Notes: a model not told the origin generated them from the letters alone. A stretch of 64,000 nucleotides of DNA from Streptomyces seoulensis (GCF_022846655.1 NZ_AP025667.1:1463001-1527000); one strand, 5' to 3'; positions 13,321 through 22,547 are shown, numbered from the stretch's first letter. A program made the numbers and translations.

Positions 13321-14215
13321 CGTGCTCCGCCTTCTCCGCGGCCAGCGCCGCCGGGGACGAGGCCAGGTAGGCGACCGCCTGCGCGGTCGAGCCCTCCTGG
13401 GACGGGTGGTAGGCCCGGCCGAGATAGCGCGGGATGGACTTGAGCAGGGCGCCCGTGGCGGGCAGCGTGCCCCGGCGGCCGCTCGTGTAGAACTCCCGGA
13501 ACGACGCCTTGCCGTCCACCAGCGTCGGGTCGTTCTCCATGAAGAACCGGGCCCCGCGCTGCCAGAGGAACATCAGCGCCGCGAACGCCACCGCCCAGGT
13601 CCGCACCCGGCGCCAGTAGTCGCCGTCCACGTGCATGAACAGGTCGAAGGCGACCGAGCGGTGCTCGACCTCCTCCGCGCCGTGCCAGCGCAGCAGGTCC
13701 AGCATGGTCGGATCGGCGCCCCGCCGGTCCAGCTCGTCCGCGTTGAGCACCCAGTCGCCGAGGAACGCCGTGTAGTGCTCGATCGCCGCGATCACCGCGA
13801 TCCGCTCCAGCAGCCACCAGCGGCGCGCCCGGCCAGGGGGCAGCGTGCGGTCCCCGAGCAGCTTCTCGAAGAACCAGTCGACCTGCGCGGTGTACGGCGT
13901 CGGGTCGAGCCCCTGCTCGCGCAGATGCGGCAGCACCTCGTCGTGGGCCTGGGAGTGCATCGCCTCCTGCCCGATGAACCCGATGACGTCCTCGCGCAGT
14001 CGCTCGTCCCGGATCAGCGGCAGCGCCTGCTTGTACACATGGACGAACCACCGCTCGCCGGCGGGCAGCAGCAGATGCAGCACATTGATGGTGTGCGTGG
14101 TGAAGGGGTCGCCCGGCACCCAGTGCAGCGGGGTGTCCTCCCAGGCGAAGGACACCTTGCGCGCCTTCAGCGGGATGCGCTCGGCCGCCACCGGCCGGGC
14201 CTGCTTGTTAGACAT
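13313..14215 (-). CDS. PF10118-type 'metal-dependent hydrolase' with AurF-like di-iron ligand pattern
   Basis: 300-aa predominantly helical protein of the family usually annotated as predicted metal-dependent hydrolase. The residues read as a four-helix di-iron site: E54; E84xxH87 (GQEAMHSQ); E146 (EHYTAF); H178 and E182xxH185 (WHGAEEVEHRS). Order and spacing parallel the seven ligands of AurF-type N-oxygenases, so an oxygenase is a better reading than a hydrolase. The overlapping reductase gene supports that. ATG 14215 is chosen as the start of family-like sequence; no good Shine-Dalgarno is visible. The substrate is unknown. Confidence 0.75.
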   Translation of the reverse strand: MSNKQARPVAAERIPLKARKVSFAWEDTPLHWVPGDPFTTHTINVLHLLLPAGERWFVHVYKQALPLIRDERLREDVIGFIGQEAMHSQAHDEVLPHLREQGLDPTPYTAQVDWFFEKLLGDRTLPPGRARRWWLLERIAVIAAIEHYTAFLGDWVLNADELDRRGADPTMLDLLRWHGAEEVEHRSVAFDLFMHVDGDYWRRVRTWAVAFAALMFLWQRGARFFMENDPTLVDGKASFREFYTSGRRGTLPATGALLKSIPRYLGRAYHPSQEGSTAQAVAYLASSPAALAAEKAEHDA

Positions 14216-14294
14216 GGCGTCAATGTACTGAGGGGTAAGCCGTCTGAGAACCCCTGTGCACCGCCTTGTTCGGCAAGCTGTCAGCAAGCGGCCG

Positions 14295-16217
14295 TCAGCG
14301 CAGTCCGCTGATCCTGCGCCCGCCCTCCAGCGTGCCCGCCAACTGGGCCTGGGCGCCCTGCTCGGCCTTGGCCACCAGCAACTGCCCCTGCCCGGAAGCG
14401 GTGACGCCGCCCGACGACCGGATCGAGGTCACGCCCCGGCTGCCCGCCGCCAGCAGGTACCAGTGGCCGCCGCTCGACTTCCACAGCACCCCGGCCAGCA
14501 CCTGCGGATCGCGCGGACCGCACGCCGTGGTGTCCGTCGCCTTGGCCACGACCGCCCCGGCCGGCCCGCCCGGCGTGCGGAACTGCGCCAGCGCGGCCGT
14601 GCCGTCGCCGCGCCAGGTCTCGGCCCGCGTGCACACCCATTCCCCGTCGCCGCTCGCGTCCGGCAGCGGCTGCTCGGCGAACGCCCAGGAGTTCACCGAG
14701 CGCACCCCGGCCGACCGCTGTGCCGCCAGCGAGCAGGCGAACGGCGCCCAGGCGCGCAGCCCCTCGGCCCCGGTCGCCTCGCCGGCCGAGCCCGGCCGGC
14801 CCGCGGTGAGGTGGGCGGGCACCAGCTCGCCCAGGTCGGTGGAGAGCTGGGTCCCGGAGCCGTCCGTGAGCTGGAGCACGTGCCACGAGGTGCAGTCGCC
14901 CGCCCGCAGCGCCGGACTGGCCAGCGGGGAGGTGACTCCGTCGGTGAGGGTGAGCGCGCCCGGCGCCGAGTCCGGCTTGGTCAGGTCCCGCTCGGCCGCC
15001 TTCTTCACCCAGGGCGCGGTCAGATAGCGGACGTTGCCGTCGGAACGGCCGAGCACCAGCGCGCTCGCCTCGGCGCCGGACGCGCCGTCCACGCGGGCGA
15101 AGTCGAGGGCCGCGCCCTCGGTGCCGTTCCTCGGCTCGGCGTAGCGGGCGATGCGCAGGCCGTCGTAGAGGATCACCACGCGGGCCGCGTCCACCTCGCC
15201 CGCGTACAGCAGTTGGGGCGGTCCGGCGGGGCCGCCGGTGAAGGTGCCGGGGGTCGCCGAGACGCGGACGGTGGCGCCGGGGCGGGCCCAGACCGCCAGG
15301 GCCCGGCGCAGCAGGCCGTCGTCGCCGGTGAGCGGGCCGCGCGCGGGCCAGACGGAGAAGTCGGTGCGCGCCGAGGTCTTCCACGCGGCCGGTGCCACCC
15401 GCTGCACCTGGCCGGGGTCGAGCGCGGCCATCGCGGCCGGGTTCTCGGCGTAGGCGGGCGCGGCGGCGCCGTCCGGGCCCCAGCCGCCGCCGGGCAGCGC
15501 GACCAGCGCGCAGGCCACCGCGAGCGCGGCGGCGGCGGCCAGTGCCGCCTTGGTGTGCTGGCGGCGCCGCATCAGATCGGTGGGGCGGGCCTGGAGCGAG
15601 CAGGCGTCGAACTCGGGGGAGGCGAGCAGCGCGTACTGCGCGGGCACGCCGTTCGCCTCGGCCAGCGCGGACTCGGTACGGGTGACCCCGGCGGCCTTGA
15701 GGGTCCTGCGTACGTCGTCGTCCGCCAGCCCCTCCAGGCCGCGCAGGACGTAGGCGGCGCGGGCCGGGCCCGACAAGGCCGACAGCCGCTGGTCCAGGGC
15801 GAGTTCGTCGGCGCCGCCGGAGCGCGGGAAGAGCCTGAGGCCCCACACCTGGGGGAGCGGGGCGGGGAGCTGGGACAGCTTGGGCAGCCCCTTGCGCGGC
15901 CCGGACGCCTCCAGCGCGGTCCGCAGCACCCGCAGCCGCACGAAGGCGTAGCCCGGGTCGCCGTCGCGGCCGGTCGACTGGGCCGGGATCAGCGCGCGCT
16001 GCTTGCGGCCGCGCGGCAGGGCGCGCTGGGCCAGGGCGTGTGCGGTCAGGACCCGGCGCCCCCGGCCGAGGGTGGGCGGAAGCACCAGATAGGCGAGCCG
16101 GACCAGCCGCGGGTAGTGCTCGACGAGCGCGGCCTCGGCCTGGCCGACGTCGACGGCCGGGTCCTGGGTCCGGGAGGAGGCGGGTGCGTGACGGTGGGCT
16201 ACATCCTGTGACTGCAC
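14295..16217 (-). CDS. Membrane-anchored protein with sigma-factor-like cytoplasmic N-terminus
   Basis: 640-aa protein of unknown function. The first ~200 residues resemble ECF sigma-70 regions: VEHYPRLVRLAYLVLPP is like region 2, and LSALSGPARAAYVLRGLEGL followed by a short helical repeat is like region 4. One transmembrane segment follows (~222-242) and then a ~400-aa extracytoplasmic part without a domain I recognise. GTG 16217 is the first start; its ribosome site is poor. The topology resembles membrane-tethered regulators, but the DNA-binding residues appear degenerate, so transcriptional activity is uncertain. No obvious operon partner. Confidence 0.7.
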   Translation of the reverse strand: MQSQDVAHRHAPASSRTQDPAVDVGQAEAALVEHYPRLVRLAYLVLPPTLGRGRRVLTAHALAQRALPRGRKQRALIPAQSTGRDGDPGYAFVRLRVLRTALEASGPRKGLPKLSQLPAPLPQVWGLRLFPRSGGADELALDQRLSALSGPARAAYVLRGLEGLADDDVRRTLKAAGVTRTESALAEANGVPAQYALLASPEFDACSLQARPTDLMRRRQHTKAALAAAAALAVACALVALPGGGWGPDGAAAPAYAENPAAMAALDPGQVQRVAPAAWKTSARTDFSVWPARGPLTGDDGLLRRALAVWARPGATVRVSATPGTFTGGPAGPPQLLYAGEVDAARVVILYDGLRIARYAEPRNGTEGAALDFARVDGASGAEASALVLGRSDGNVRYLTAPWVKKAAERDLTKPDSAPGALTLTDGVTSPLASPALRAGDCTSWHVLQLTDGSGTQLSTDLGELVPAHLTAGRPGSAGEATGAEGLRAWAPFACSLAAQRSAGVRSVNSWAFAEQPLPDASGDGEWVCTRAETWRGDGTAALAQFRTPGGPAGAVVAKATDTTACGPRDPQVLAGVLWKSSGGHWYLLAAGSRGVTSIRSSGGVTASGQGQLLVAKAEQGAQAQLAGTLEGGRRISGLR

Positions 16218-16286
16218 ATCCGGGAGAACGAGCGAGACGGCCGTAGGTCACCGCCGCACGGGTGACGTGCGACGGGTCCTACGGGC

Positions 16287-16793
16287 TCACACCGGATCGG
16301 TCAGCGCGCGGGCGTAGTTGGCCATCGACCGCTGATAGCGCGGGAGATGGGGCGCGAGCGCGCCAAGCACCAGGGCGAGCCCCTCGCGGTCCCGGCCCAG
16401 GCTGGACAGGCACAGCGCCAGACACGCGCGTACCGCGTCGTCCAACTCGTCCGAGTGTGCGTCGAGTTCGGGGGTGAGCAGCTCCACGCCCTGCGCCGCG
16501 TGCCCGGTGTTCCGCAGCGAGCTGGCCAGTTGGATCTTCGTCCGGCGGGCCTTGTACGGGTTCGCCTCGGCGAGGCCGCCGTCCAGTGCCGCGCGGTACA
16601 GCCCGACCGCGTCGGCCGAGTGGCCGGTGGAGTCGAAGGCGCAGGCCCGCTCGAACAGGGCGAGCGGGTCGCCCTCGGGCAACTCGGCGGCCAGCTTGTC
16701 GATCACGGCACGGAACCCGGCCGCGTCGTCCTCGGGCCAGGTGTCGAAGGCTGCCCAGGCGGCGGCCACGCGCTCTTCCCAGTCTCGGTCCAT
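16287..16793 (-). CDS. Tetratricopeptide-repeat protein of unknown function
   Basis: 168-aa soluble protein with TPR-like helices (LFERACAFDSTGHSADAVGLY and a second unit around LASSLRNTGHAAQGVELL). It closely resembles the common actinobacterial small TPR proteins annotated only as hypothetical. ATG 16793 is used because AGGG lies ~11 nt upstream and the extension from an earlier GTG/ATG is arginine-rich and non-conserved in look. It diverges from the lipoprotein gene at 16931. Confidence 0.75.
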   Translation of the reverse strand: MDRDWEERVAAAWAAFDTWPEDDAAGFRAVIDKLAAELPEGDPLALFERACAFDSTGHSADAVGLYRAALDGGLAEANPYKARRTKIQLASSLRNTGHAAQGVELLTPELDAHSDELDDAVRACLALCLSSLGRDREGLALVLGALAPHLPRYQRSMANYARALTDPV

Positions 16794-16930
16794 CGGGCCA
16801 CCCTGCCAGGCATCCGGCTTGCCGATCAAGGGATTTGAGCGCGGAGCGGTCCGCAGCCGTATCCGTTGGGCAGGGCCCCCTCGCGGGGGCTTTGTGCGGG
16901 ATGCTTGGCCCACCAGGACCGGAGGAACAG

Positions 16931-17341
16931 ATGAGGGTGACTAGCGCGGTGCTCGTGGGCGCCGTGATGCTGACGCTGGCGGGCTGCGGCGCGGGCGGGG
17001 AGGACAGCGCGGAGAAGGTGCCGCCCACCGCGACCGGCAGCCTGGAGAGCCTGGCCGCCGAGGTCAAGTGCCGCCCCGACATGCAGACCGACGCCGACGA
17101 GATCCGCCAGGCGCTGTGCAAGAACGCCGACGGCAAGTTCGTCCTCGCCACCTTCGCCACCGACCGGGGTCAGCGCGAGTGGATCAACGACGCGAAGGAC
17201 TACGGCGGTCACTACCTCGTCGGCCGCAAGTGGGTCGCCGTGGGCGACGACGGCGTGGTCGACGCGCTGCGCGGCACGCTCGGCGGCGATGTCGAGGTGG
17301 GCACGGACCACAGCGGCCACGGCGCGAAGCACAGTGGCTGA
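16931..17341 (+). CDS. Small secreted lipoprotein of unknown function
   Basis: 136-aa protein with a lipoprotein signal (hydrophobic core VLVGAVMLT, lipobox LAGC), then a ~115-aa globular part with two cysteines (CRPDM, ALCKN). ATG 16931 has a perfect GGAGGA 5 nt upstream. A strong hairpin terminator follows. The function is unknown; the location should be the outer face of the membrane. Confidence 0.85.
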   Translation: MRVTSAVLVGAVMLTLAGCGAGGEDSAEKVPPTATGSLESLAAEVKCRPDMQTDADEIRQALCKNADGKFVLATFATDRGQREWINDAKDYGGHYLVGRKWVAVGDDGVVDALRGTLGGDVEVGTDHSGHGAKHSG

Positions 17342-17369
17342 CGCCGACGACCGGACGGCACACACGGCG

Positions 17370-17404
17370 AAGGCCGGTGACGGGGGATTCCCGGCACCGG
17401 CCTT
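17370..17404 (+). terminator. Terminator after the lipoprotein gene
   Basis: AAGGCCGGTG (17370-17379) and CACCGGCCTT (17395-17404) form a perfect 10-bp stem followed by TCTGT. A second smaller stem, CCCCCG/CGGGGG (17415-17430), may serve the convergent gene. Confidence 0.8.
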
Positions 17405-17439
17405 CTGTCGTGATCCCCCGAGGACGGGGGTCTTCAGAG

Positions 17440-17491
17440 GATCACGAGCATGCGATCACGAGCCTGCGATCACGAGCCTGCGATCACGAGC
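17440..17491. repeat. 14-bp tandem repeat, ~3.7 copies, overlapping a stop codon
   Basis: GATCACGAGC begins at 17440, 17454, 17468 and 17482, separated by ATGC or CTGC, i.e. unit GATCACGAGCCTGC with period 14. The stop codon of the DUF1996 gene on the minus strand (17484-17486) lies in the last unit, so the array is the 3' UTR of that gene. Confidence 0.95.
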
Positions 17492-19067
17492 AGTTCTGGC
17501 CGCGGTTCACGCAGTTGGCGATCTTGTTGGCGAGACCGTTCTTCGTGATGGCGATGAAGTCGTCGTGGTCGGTGGAGGGCTTGTGGAGCTGCTCCGGGAA
17601 ACCGTCCACGGCGTAGGCGTTCTTCACCTGGCCGTTCTCGATGGTCGGCGGCGCGATGTCGTACACCAGCCGCATGGTGAGCTGCGGAATGGCCTTGAAG
17701 CCGTTCTGGCACGCGCCGTTGGCGTCGGCGAAGGCGACGTGGGTGCGGTGGTTGGCGCTGTCGGCGTTCTGGCCGTCCCAGCAGCTCTGGAAGGCGAAGG
17801 ACCGCACGACCTTGCTGCCCTGCGGGCAGATCGGGTACTGCTCGGTGAGCTGGACCTTGTTCTCGAACCCGGTGCAGCTCCAGTGCGCGTTGGCGTTGGC
17901 CAGACCGTTGGTGGTGGTCTTCGCGTCACCGGTGATGATCCGCAGGAACTGCGGCATCGCCACGACCTTGCCGGTGGGGCTGCCGACGTACTTGATCTGC
18001 GCCTGGACGGGCGTCAGGATCTTGCCGACGTTGCCCTCCTTGCCGCCGCCGTCGTTGTTCTGGTCGAAGTCCTGCGAACCGTCCTGGACGCGGACGACCG
18101 GCCAGTAGTACGACGACAGGTCGCTCTTGTTCTGGCAGCTCGAACCGCCCTGCAGGAACGTGTCGTTGCTGGCGAAGGCGTCGATCTTCTGGTTGCCGAC
18201 GTAGTCGTGCAGGTGGTGCGCGCCGTTCTTCACGCCGGGCGCCACGATCACGTTGTCGGTGTTGTGGTTCTTGTTGGTGTTCACCCCGCAGCGGGTGGTG
18301 AAGGTGCCCTTCGCGGCGTTGCGGGCGTTGCGCGGCTTCGCCTTCACGTTGGCCTGGGCCTTGGTGATGTCGACGAAGTCGGCCGCGACGGGGCCGTTGC
18401 CGGCCTGGCCGCCGACGGCGCCGCCCTGCTGGCCGCCACCCTGCTGCTGACCGCCGTTGTTCTGGCCGCCCTGCTGCTGGCCGCCACCCTGCTGCTGGCC
18501 ACCGTTGTTCTGGCCGCCCTGCTGCTGGCCCCCGCCCTGCTGCTGACCGCCGTTGTTCTGGCCGCCCTGCTGGCCGCCGGCGTTGGTCTGGTCGGCGGCG
18601 GTGCCGGTGCAGTTGGCCAGGGTGTCCAGGTCGCCCGGGGCGGTGCCGCCCACGCGGGTGATCTCCAGCTTGATCCGGTCCAGGATGTTCTGGCGGCGCT
18701 CCTTGAGCGGCTGGAGAATGCTGTTCTGCACGAAACTCGCGTCACGGGTCTGCGCGTCCCGCGTGGTCGCCAGGCGCTGGTACGCCTCGGTGATCTGGCG
18801 GTCCAGGTTGGACAGCTCACCGGCCACGTCGGTACGGGCCTTGTCCGGCACGTTGGTCAGCTTCTGACCGACGTCGGGGCACGAGATCGTGGCGACCTGC
18901 GCGGCGGCGGCCTTGGTGCGATTGCCTCCCCACGCGTCGTTCGACTCGTGAGCCGAGGCGTAGAAGTTCGCCCAGATCAGCCCGCCCCCGCCGAGCGCTA
19001 GGGCCGCCGATGCGGCGGTGACCTTGATGGCCAGCGGCGAGCGGCGTTTACGTGTGTTGCGTCCCAT
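17484..19067 (-). CDS. Secreted DUF1996 domain protein with Gln/Gly/Asn-rich linker
   Basis: 527-aa secreted or membrane-anchored protein. ATG 19067 follows GAGGAG. An N-terminal arginine-rich segment and one hydrophobic helix ([19 protein letters not shown]) form an uncleaved anchor or signal. A ~110-aa helical region follows, then a low-complexity linker of [12 protein letters not shown] repeats (DNA 18420-18590), then a DUF1996 domain (about 300 aa to the C-terminus) with [21 protein letters not shown] and a C-terminal [13 protein letters not shown]1996 occurs in secreted proteins of streptomycetes and fungi, often with carbohydrate- or wall-related partners; its activity is not established. 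Confidence 0.88.
   Translation of the reverse strand: MGRNTRKRRSPLAIKVTAASAALALGGGGLIWANFYASAHESNDAWGGNRTKAAAAQVATISCPDVGQKLTNVPDKARTDVAGELSNLDRQITEAYQRLATTRDAQTRDASFVQNSILQPLKERRQNILDRIKLEITRVGGTAPGDLDTLANCTGTAADQTNAGGQQGGQNNGGQQQGGGQQQGGQNNGGQQQGGGQQQGGQNNGGQQQGGGQQGGAVGGQAGNGPVAADFVDITKAQANVKAKPRNARNAAKGTFTTRCGVNTNKNHNTDNVIVAPGVKNGAHHLHDYVGNQKIDAFASNDTFLQGGSSCQNKSDLSSYYWPVVRVQDGSQDFDQNNDGGGKEGNVGKILTPVQAQIKYVGSPTGKVVAMPQFLRIITGDAKTTTNGLANANAHWSCTGFENKVQLTEQYPICPQGSKVVRSFAFQSCWDGQNADSANHRTHVAFADANGACQNGFKAIPQLTMRLVYDIAPPTIENGQVKNAYAVDGFPEQLHKPSTDHDDFIAITKNGLANKIANCVNRGQNCS
18420..18590 (-). repeat. In-gene 48-bp repeats encoding a Q/G/N-rich linker
   Basis: About three tandem copies of a ~48-bp unit encode [16 protein letters not shown]. 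The copies are nearly identical at the DNA level, which favours length variation by slippage. The segment links the N-terminal helical part to the DUF1996 domain. Confidence 0.85.
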
Positions 19068-19186
19068 GGAACTCCTCTGACTTCCTTGCGGGGCAGCATC
19101 GAGGCGCCCGACAGGAGTGAAGCGGCGCCCTTCCATACGCACGCCGCACCAGAGGTGTTCACCCGTCTCACAAATATTTCCCAGGT

Positions 19187-20233
19187 CTACCCCGGCTCGA
19201 CAGATGAAATGCCTTCTGAACTGGGGGAGTTGAGATTTGCCCCAAGTGCCGCCGCTTCCTTGTCCGCGGGGACGCCGGGCGCCGTGCGGCCCGGCCGCTC
19301 GGGTACGCGGCCGCCGATGGAGGTCAGCCAGCGCCAGGTGTCGGCGACCGTCTCGTCCACCGGCCGGCACGTCAGTCCGGTGGCCAGCGCCCGCGACACG
19401 TCCCCCCGGTGCACACAGGACAGTTCGCCGTCCGGCGGCGCCCACACCGGCAGCTCGGTCCACGGCTCGATCCCGGCCGCGAGGATCGCCTCCGGGTCGG
19501 TCCAGCACAGCTCGGCGGTCGAGCCGGTCGCCTCCCGGCACCGTTCGAGCAGCTCGCCCATGGTGGCGTGGCCGGGCGGGCCCGCCAGGTCGTACGGCCC
19601 GCTCAGCCCCTTGTCCAGCGCGCCCAGCAGCCAGTCGGCCAGGTCGCGGGCGTCGATGTACTGCACCGGCATCTCGCGCGGCCCCGGAGCCAGCACCTCG
19701 CCGCCCCGCGCGATCCGGGTCAGCCAGTAGGGGAGGCGGCCGACGTTCTCGTAGGGGCCGAGGATCAGTCCGGCGCGGACCAGCAGGGTGCGGTCGACGC
19801 CGAAGCCCTCCAGGGCGGCCAGCTCGCCGCCCCGCTTGTTCGCCGCGTAGTCGGTGGCCTCCGCGTCGGCGGCGCCCTCCACGACGGGGCCGTCCTCGGC
19901 GAGGCCGCCCAGGGTGGGCCAGGGCCAGGTGTAGACGGAGCGGGTGGATATGTACGCGTACCGCTCCGCGCGGTCCTTCAGCAGCCGGGACGTCTCCAGC
20001 ACGGTCTTCGGCGCGCCCGTCCAGGTGTCCACCACGGCGTCCCAGCGGGTGTCGTCGGCGGCGAGCGCGGCCAGGCCGTCGGGGGAGGTGCGGTCACCGT
20101 GCAGCGACCGTACGTCCGGAGGGGGTTGGCGGTTGCCCCGGTTGAAGGCGGTCACCTCCCAGCCACGCTCCAGCGCGGCCTCCACCACGGCCCTGCCCAC
20201 GAACTCGGTTCCGCCCAGCACGAGAAGTTTCAT
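19187..20233 (-). CDS. NAD-dependent epimerase/reductase (atypical SDR)
   Basis: 348-aa protein with a Rossmann fold at its N-terminus ([20 protein letters not shown]) and an SDR-like active-site region (YISTRSVY, then YAANKRGGE). It belongs to the atypical SDR group of reductases related to isoflavone reductase and dTDP-sugar epimerases. ATG 20233 is chosen because the nucleotide-binding motif starts there; upstream in-frame sequence is low-complexity. Substrate unknown. It is downstream of the winged-helix gene on the same strand (61-nt gap). Confidence 0.85.
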   Translation of the reverse strand: MKLLVLGGTEFVGRAVVEAALERGWEVTAFNRGNRQPPPDVRSLHGDRTSPDGLAALAADDTRWDAVVDTWTGAPKTVLETSRLLKDRAERYAYISTRSVYTWPWPTLGGLAEDGPVVEGAADAEATDYAANKRGGELAALEGFGVDRTLLVRAGLILGPYENVGRLPYWLTRIARGGEVLAPGPREMPVQYIDARDLADWLLGALDKGLSGPYDLAGPPGHATMGELLERCREATGSTAELCWTDPEAILAAGIEPWTELPVWAPPDGELSCVHRGDVSRALATGLTCRPVDETVADTWRWLTSIGGRVPERPGRTAPGVPADKEAAALGANLNSPSSEGISSVEPG

Positions 20234-20294
20234 GCCGGGGATCGTGCCCTGAGCGGACGCCGGTCGCACACGCGTCCGCTCACAGCGGATCGGC

Positions 20295-20897
20295 TCAACC
20301 GGCGGTCGGGGGAGTGTACTTGTAGCCGACCCGGCGCACCGTCTGGATGGCGTGCCGGTGCTGGGCGCCCAGCTTGCGGCGCAGCCGGGCGATGTGGACG
20401 TCGACGGTACGGCCGTCGCCGACATGGCCGTATCCCCACACCGTGGTGACCAGTTGGTCGCGGGTGTGCACCCGGTGCGGGTGGGCCACCAGGTGCGCGA
20501 GCAGTTCGAACTCCAGGTAGGTCAGGTCGAGTTCGCGGCCGTCGACATGGGCGATGCGGCGTTGGGCGTCGATCTTCACCACCGGCTCCGGGGTGCGCTC
20601 GGCCGGGGCGGGGACCGCCACCGGGGCGAACGGGGGCCGCTGGTCGGCGGGGACCAGGACCAGGTAGCCGACCATCGGGGGCCGGCCGGGCAGGTCGGGC
20701 AGGGTGTGCGGCGGGGCGGGCAGCCAGGTGGCGCCGGGCGGCAGCAGGTCCGCCACGGTCGCCGCGACGGCGGAGGAGGGCAGGTGCCACTCCTCGTCCC
20801 GGTCGACGGCGCGCAGCCGGTGCCGGGGGCCGGCGGCCGGAGTGGCGGAGCGCTCGGTGAGGGTCGTGGCGGTGGACTGAGGACGGTGGGTCGCCAT
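20295..20897 (-). CDS. OmpR-type winged-helix DNA-binding protein without a receiver domain
   Basis: 200-aa protein. The C-terminal ~100 residues are an OmpR/PhoB winged helix (DLTYLEFELLAHLVAHPHRV, then TRDQLVTTVWGYGHVGDGRTVDV with the final KYTPP wing). The N-terminal ~100 residues are proline-rich with no phosphorylatable receiver motif, so it is an orphan regulator that is probably not controlled by a histidine kinase. Its position beside glnII invites a nitrogen link, but the sequence does not match GlnR. Targets are unknown. Confidence 0.85.
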   Translation of the reverse strand: MATHRPQSTATTLTERSATPAAGPRHRLRAVDRDEEWHLPSSAVAATVADLLPPGATWLPAPPHTLPDLPGRPPMVGYLVLVPADQRPPFAPVAVPAPAERTPEPVVKIDAQRRIAHVDGRELDLTYLEFELLAHLVAHPHRVHTRDQLVTTVWGYGHVGDGRTVDVHIARLRRKLGAQHRHAIQTVRRVGYKYTPPTAG

Positions 20898-21284
20898 GAG
20901 AGGTCAGCTCTTTCGCGCGAGGAGTGTCGTCGGGCGAGGCGGCGACCGCGACTCGTGGTCGGGCGCGCGCCGAAAGGACGTTCGTCGTTCCGCGCTGGCC
21001 GGAGGCCGGGTCTTCCGCGAGGCCGGTGGTGTACGGCGCTCAGGGAGCCACGATGCTCAGAGGGCTCGCGCGTTCGTCGCGCGGCAACACACTCGGTCGA
21101 AGTCGTCATGCTGACGGGAAGGCCAGAACGGCTCCAGGTCATCACGACCTGTAGCTACGCAGTTCCGGAAGCCGACCATGGGCCCATTGAAGCAGACATG
21201 GGTGCCGGGCAGGAGCCGTCTCTCACCCTTTGGACGCCTCCTTGACGCCTTCTTGGCCGAAAGCCGCTGTCGGGCCGGGGTACG
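20898..21284. other. Intergenic region between the winged-helix gene and glnII
   Basis: About 390 nt with no convincing coding potential on either strand: short frames here lack ribosome sites and typical codon bias. It must contain the promoter of the winged-helix gene (minus strand). GGTCATCACGACC (21137-21149) is a weak dyad. Nothing else is recognised. Confidence 0.6.
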
Positions 21285-21323
21285 CCGAAGGGGCGCCCGC
21301 CGACTCGGCGGGCGCCCCTTCGG
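21285..21323 (-). terminator. glnII terminator
   Basis: Bases 21285-21301 and 21307-21323 form a perfect 17-bp stem with a 5-nt loop, 12 nt after the glnII stop codon. It is a strong intrinsic terminator, although GC-rich and without a clear T-run, as is usual in this genus. Confidence 0.9.
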
Positions 21324-21334
21324 CGGATGCGGGA

Positions 21335-22366
21335 TCAGACCTGGCCGGCCTTCTCCAGCGCGGCGCAGCAGGTGTCGACCAGAAGGCGCGTCACCACGTA
21401 GGGGTCGACGTTGGCGTTGGGGCGGCGGTCCTCGATGTAGCCCTTGCCGTCGCTCTCGACCTGCCACGGGATGCGGACCGAGGCACCGCGGTCGGAGACG
21501 CCGTAGGTGTACTCGTTCCACGGGGCGGTCTCGTGCAGGCCGGTCAGGCGGTCGTCGATGCCGGCGCCGTAGTTCTTGACGTGATCCAGCGGCTTGGAGC
21601 CCTCACCGAGCGACTCGCACGCGGTGATGATCGCGTCGTAACCCTCGCGCATCGCCTTGGTGGAGAAGTTGGTGTGCGCGCCCGCGCCGTTCCAGTCGCC
21701 CTTGACCGGCTTGGGGTCGAGGGTCGCGGAGACGCCGAAGTCCTCGGCGGTGCGGTACAGCAGCCAGCGGGCCACCCAGAGCTGGTCGGAGACCTCCAGC
21801 GGGGCGAGCGGGCCGACCTGGAACTCCCACTGGCCGGGCATGACCTCGGCGTTGATGCCGGAGATGCCGAGACCGGCCTTGAGGCAGTTGTCCAGGTGGG
21901 CCTCGACGACGTCACGGCCGAAGATCTCGTCGGCGCCGACACCGCAGTAGTAGCCGCCCTGGGGGGCCGGGAAGCCGTTCTCGGGGAAGCCGAGCGGACG
22001 GGTGCCGTCGAAGAAGGTGTACTCCTGCTCGATGCCGAAGATCGGCTCCTGGGCGCCGAAGCGCTCCTCGGTCTCGGCGAGCGCGGCACGGGTGTTGGAC
22101 ACGTGCGGCGTCATGTCGATGTCGAGGACCTCGCACAGCACCAGGATGTCGTCGCCGCCGCGGATCGGGTCCGGGCAGGTGAAGACCGGCTTGAGCACGC
22201 GGTCGGAGGCGTGGCCCTCGGCCTGGTTGGTGGAGGAGCCGTCGAAGCCCCAGATCGGCAGCGCGTCGAGACCGGCCGGGACACCCGTGATGATCTTCGT
22301 CTTGGAACGGAGCTTGGCCGTCGGCTGGGTGCCGTCGATCCAGATGTACTCGGCCTTGAAGGTCAC
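21335..22366 (-). CDS. glnII: Glutamine synthetase type II
   Basis: 343-aa eukaryote-like glutamine synthetase (ATP + glutamate + ammonium to glutamine), cytoplasmic. Recognised by the N-terminal YIWIDGTQPTAKLRSKTKI, WGFDGSSTNQA, GIEQEYTFFD and GDWNGAGAHTNFSTK; length equals the family norm. GTG 22366 has AAGGA 9 nt upstream; upstream sequence is out of family. GSII lacks the adenylylation control of GSI. A GlnR-type operator lies ~100 nt upstream, so expression should rise in nitrogen limitation alongside glnA. Confidence 0.96.
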   Translation of the reverse strand: MTFKAEYIWIDGTQPTAKLRSKTKIITGVPAGLDALPIWGFDGSSTNQAEGHASDRVLKPVFTCPDPIRGGDDILVLCEVLDIDMTPHVSNTRAALAETEERFGAQEPIFGIEQEYTFFDGTRPLGFPENGFPAPQGGYYCGVGADEIFGRDVVEAHLDNCLKAGLGISGINAEVMPGQWEFQVGPLAPLEVSDQLWVARWLLYRTAEDFGVSATLDPKPVKGDWNGAGAHTNFSTKAMREGYDAIITACESLGEGSKPLDHVKNYGAGIDDRLTGLHETAPWNEYTYGVSDRGASVRIPWQVESDGKGYIEDRRPNANVDPYVVTRLLVDTCCAALEKAGQV

Positions 22367-22465
22367 GGGGACACATCCTTCGGGGTGGTTCGGGCGCACA
22401 CGAGGTGCCGCGACGCCGCGGCATCGGACGCCGCGTCGATACGTCCGGCAGCGTGCCAAGAGGCG

Positions 22466-22503
22466 ATTTCCCGATCATTGCCCGAATGTGAACCCCGTGT
22501 TAC
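22466..22503 (-). promoter_or_regulatory. GlnR operator of glnII
   Basis: On the minus strand GTAAC-n6-TTCAC-n6-GCAAT-n6-GAAAT repeats with an 11-bp period. This matches the GlnR consensus gTnAc-n6-GaAAc-n6-gTnAc-n6-GaAAc, strong at the first and last elements and weak in the middle two. It lies about 100 nt upstream of the glnII start. Confidence 0.72.
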
Positions 22504-22547
22504 CTGGAGGTTCTGTGGTGCGGCTCACGGTGCCCGCGCATGACGAA

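Noticed and set aside
13313..14287. Longer start (14287) for the di-iron protein gene
   Set aside because: The added 24 residues are arginine-rich, cross a spacer with no coding bias, and precede the family-like start at 14215.
17440..17491. CRISPR-like direct repeats
   Set aside because: Units of 14 bp with no spacers, no leader and no cas genes; it is a simple tandem array.
20295..20897. GlnR itself, because of the neighbouring glnII gene
   Set aside because: It lacks the receiver-like N-terminal domain of GlnR and has a proline-rich N-terminus instead; only the winged helix is shared.
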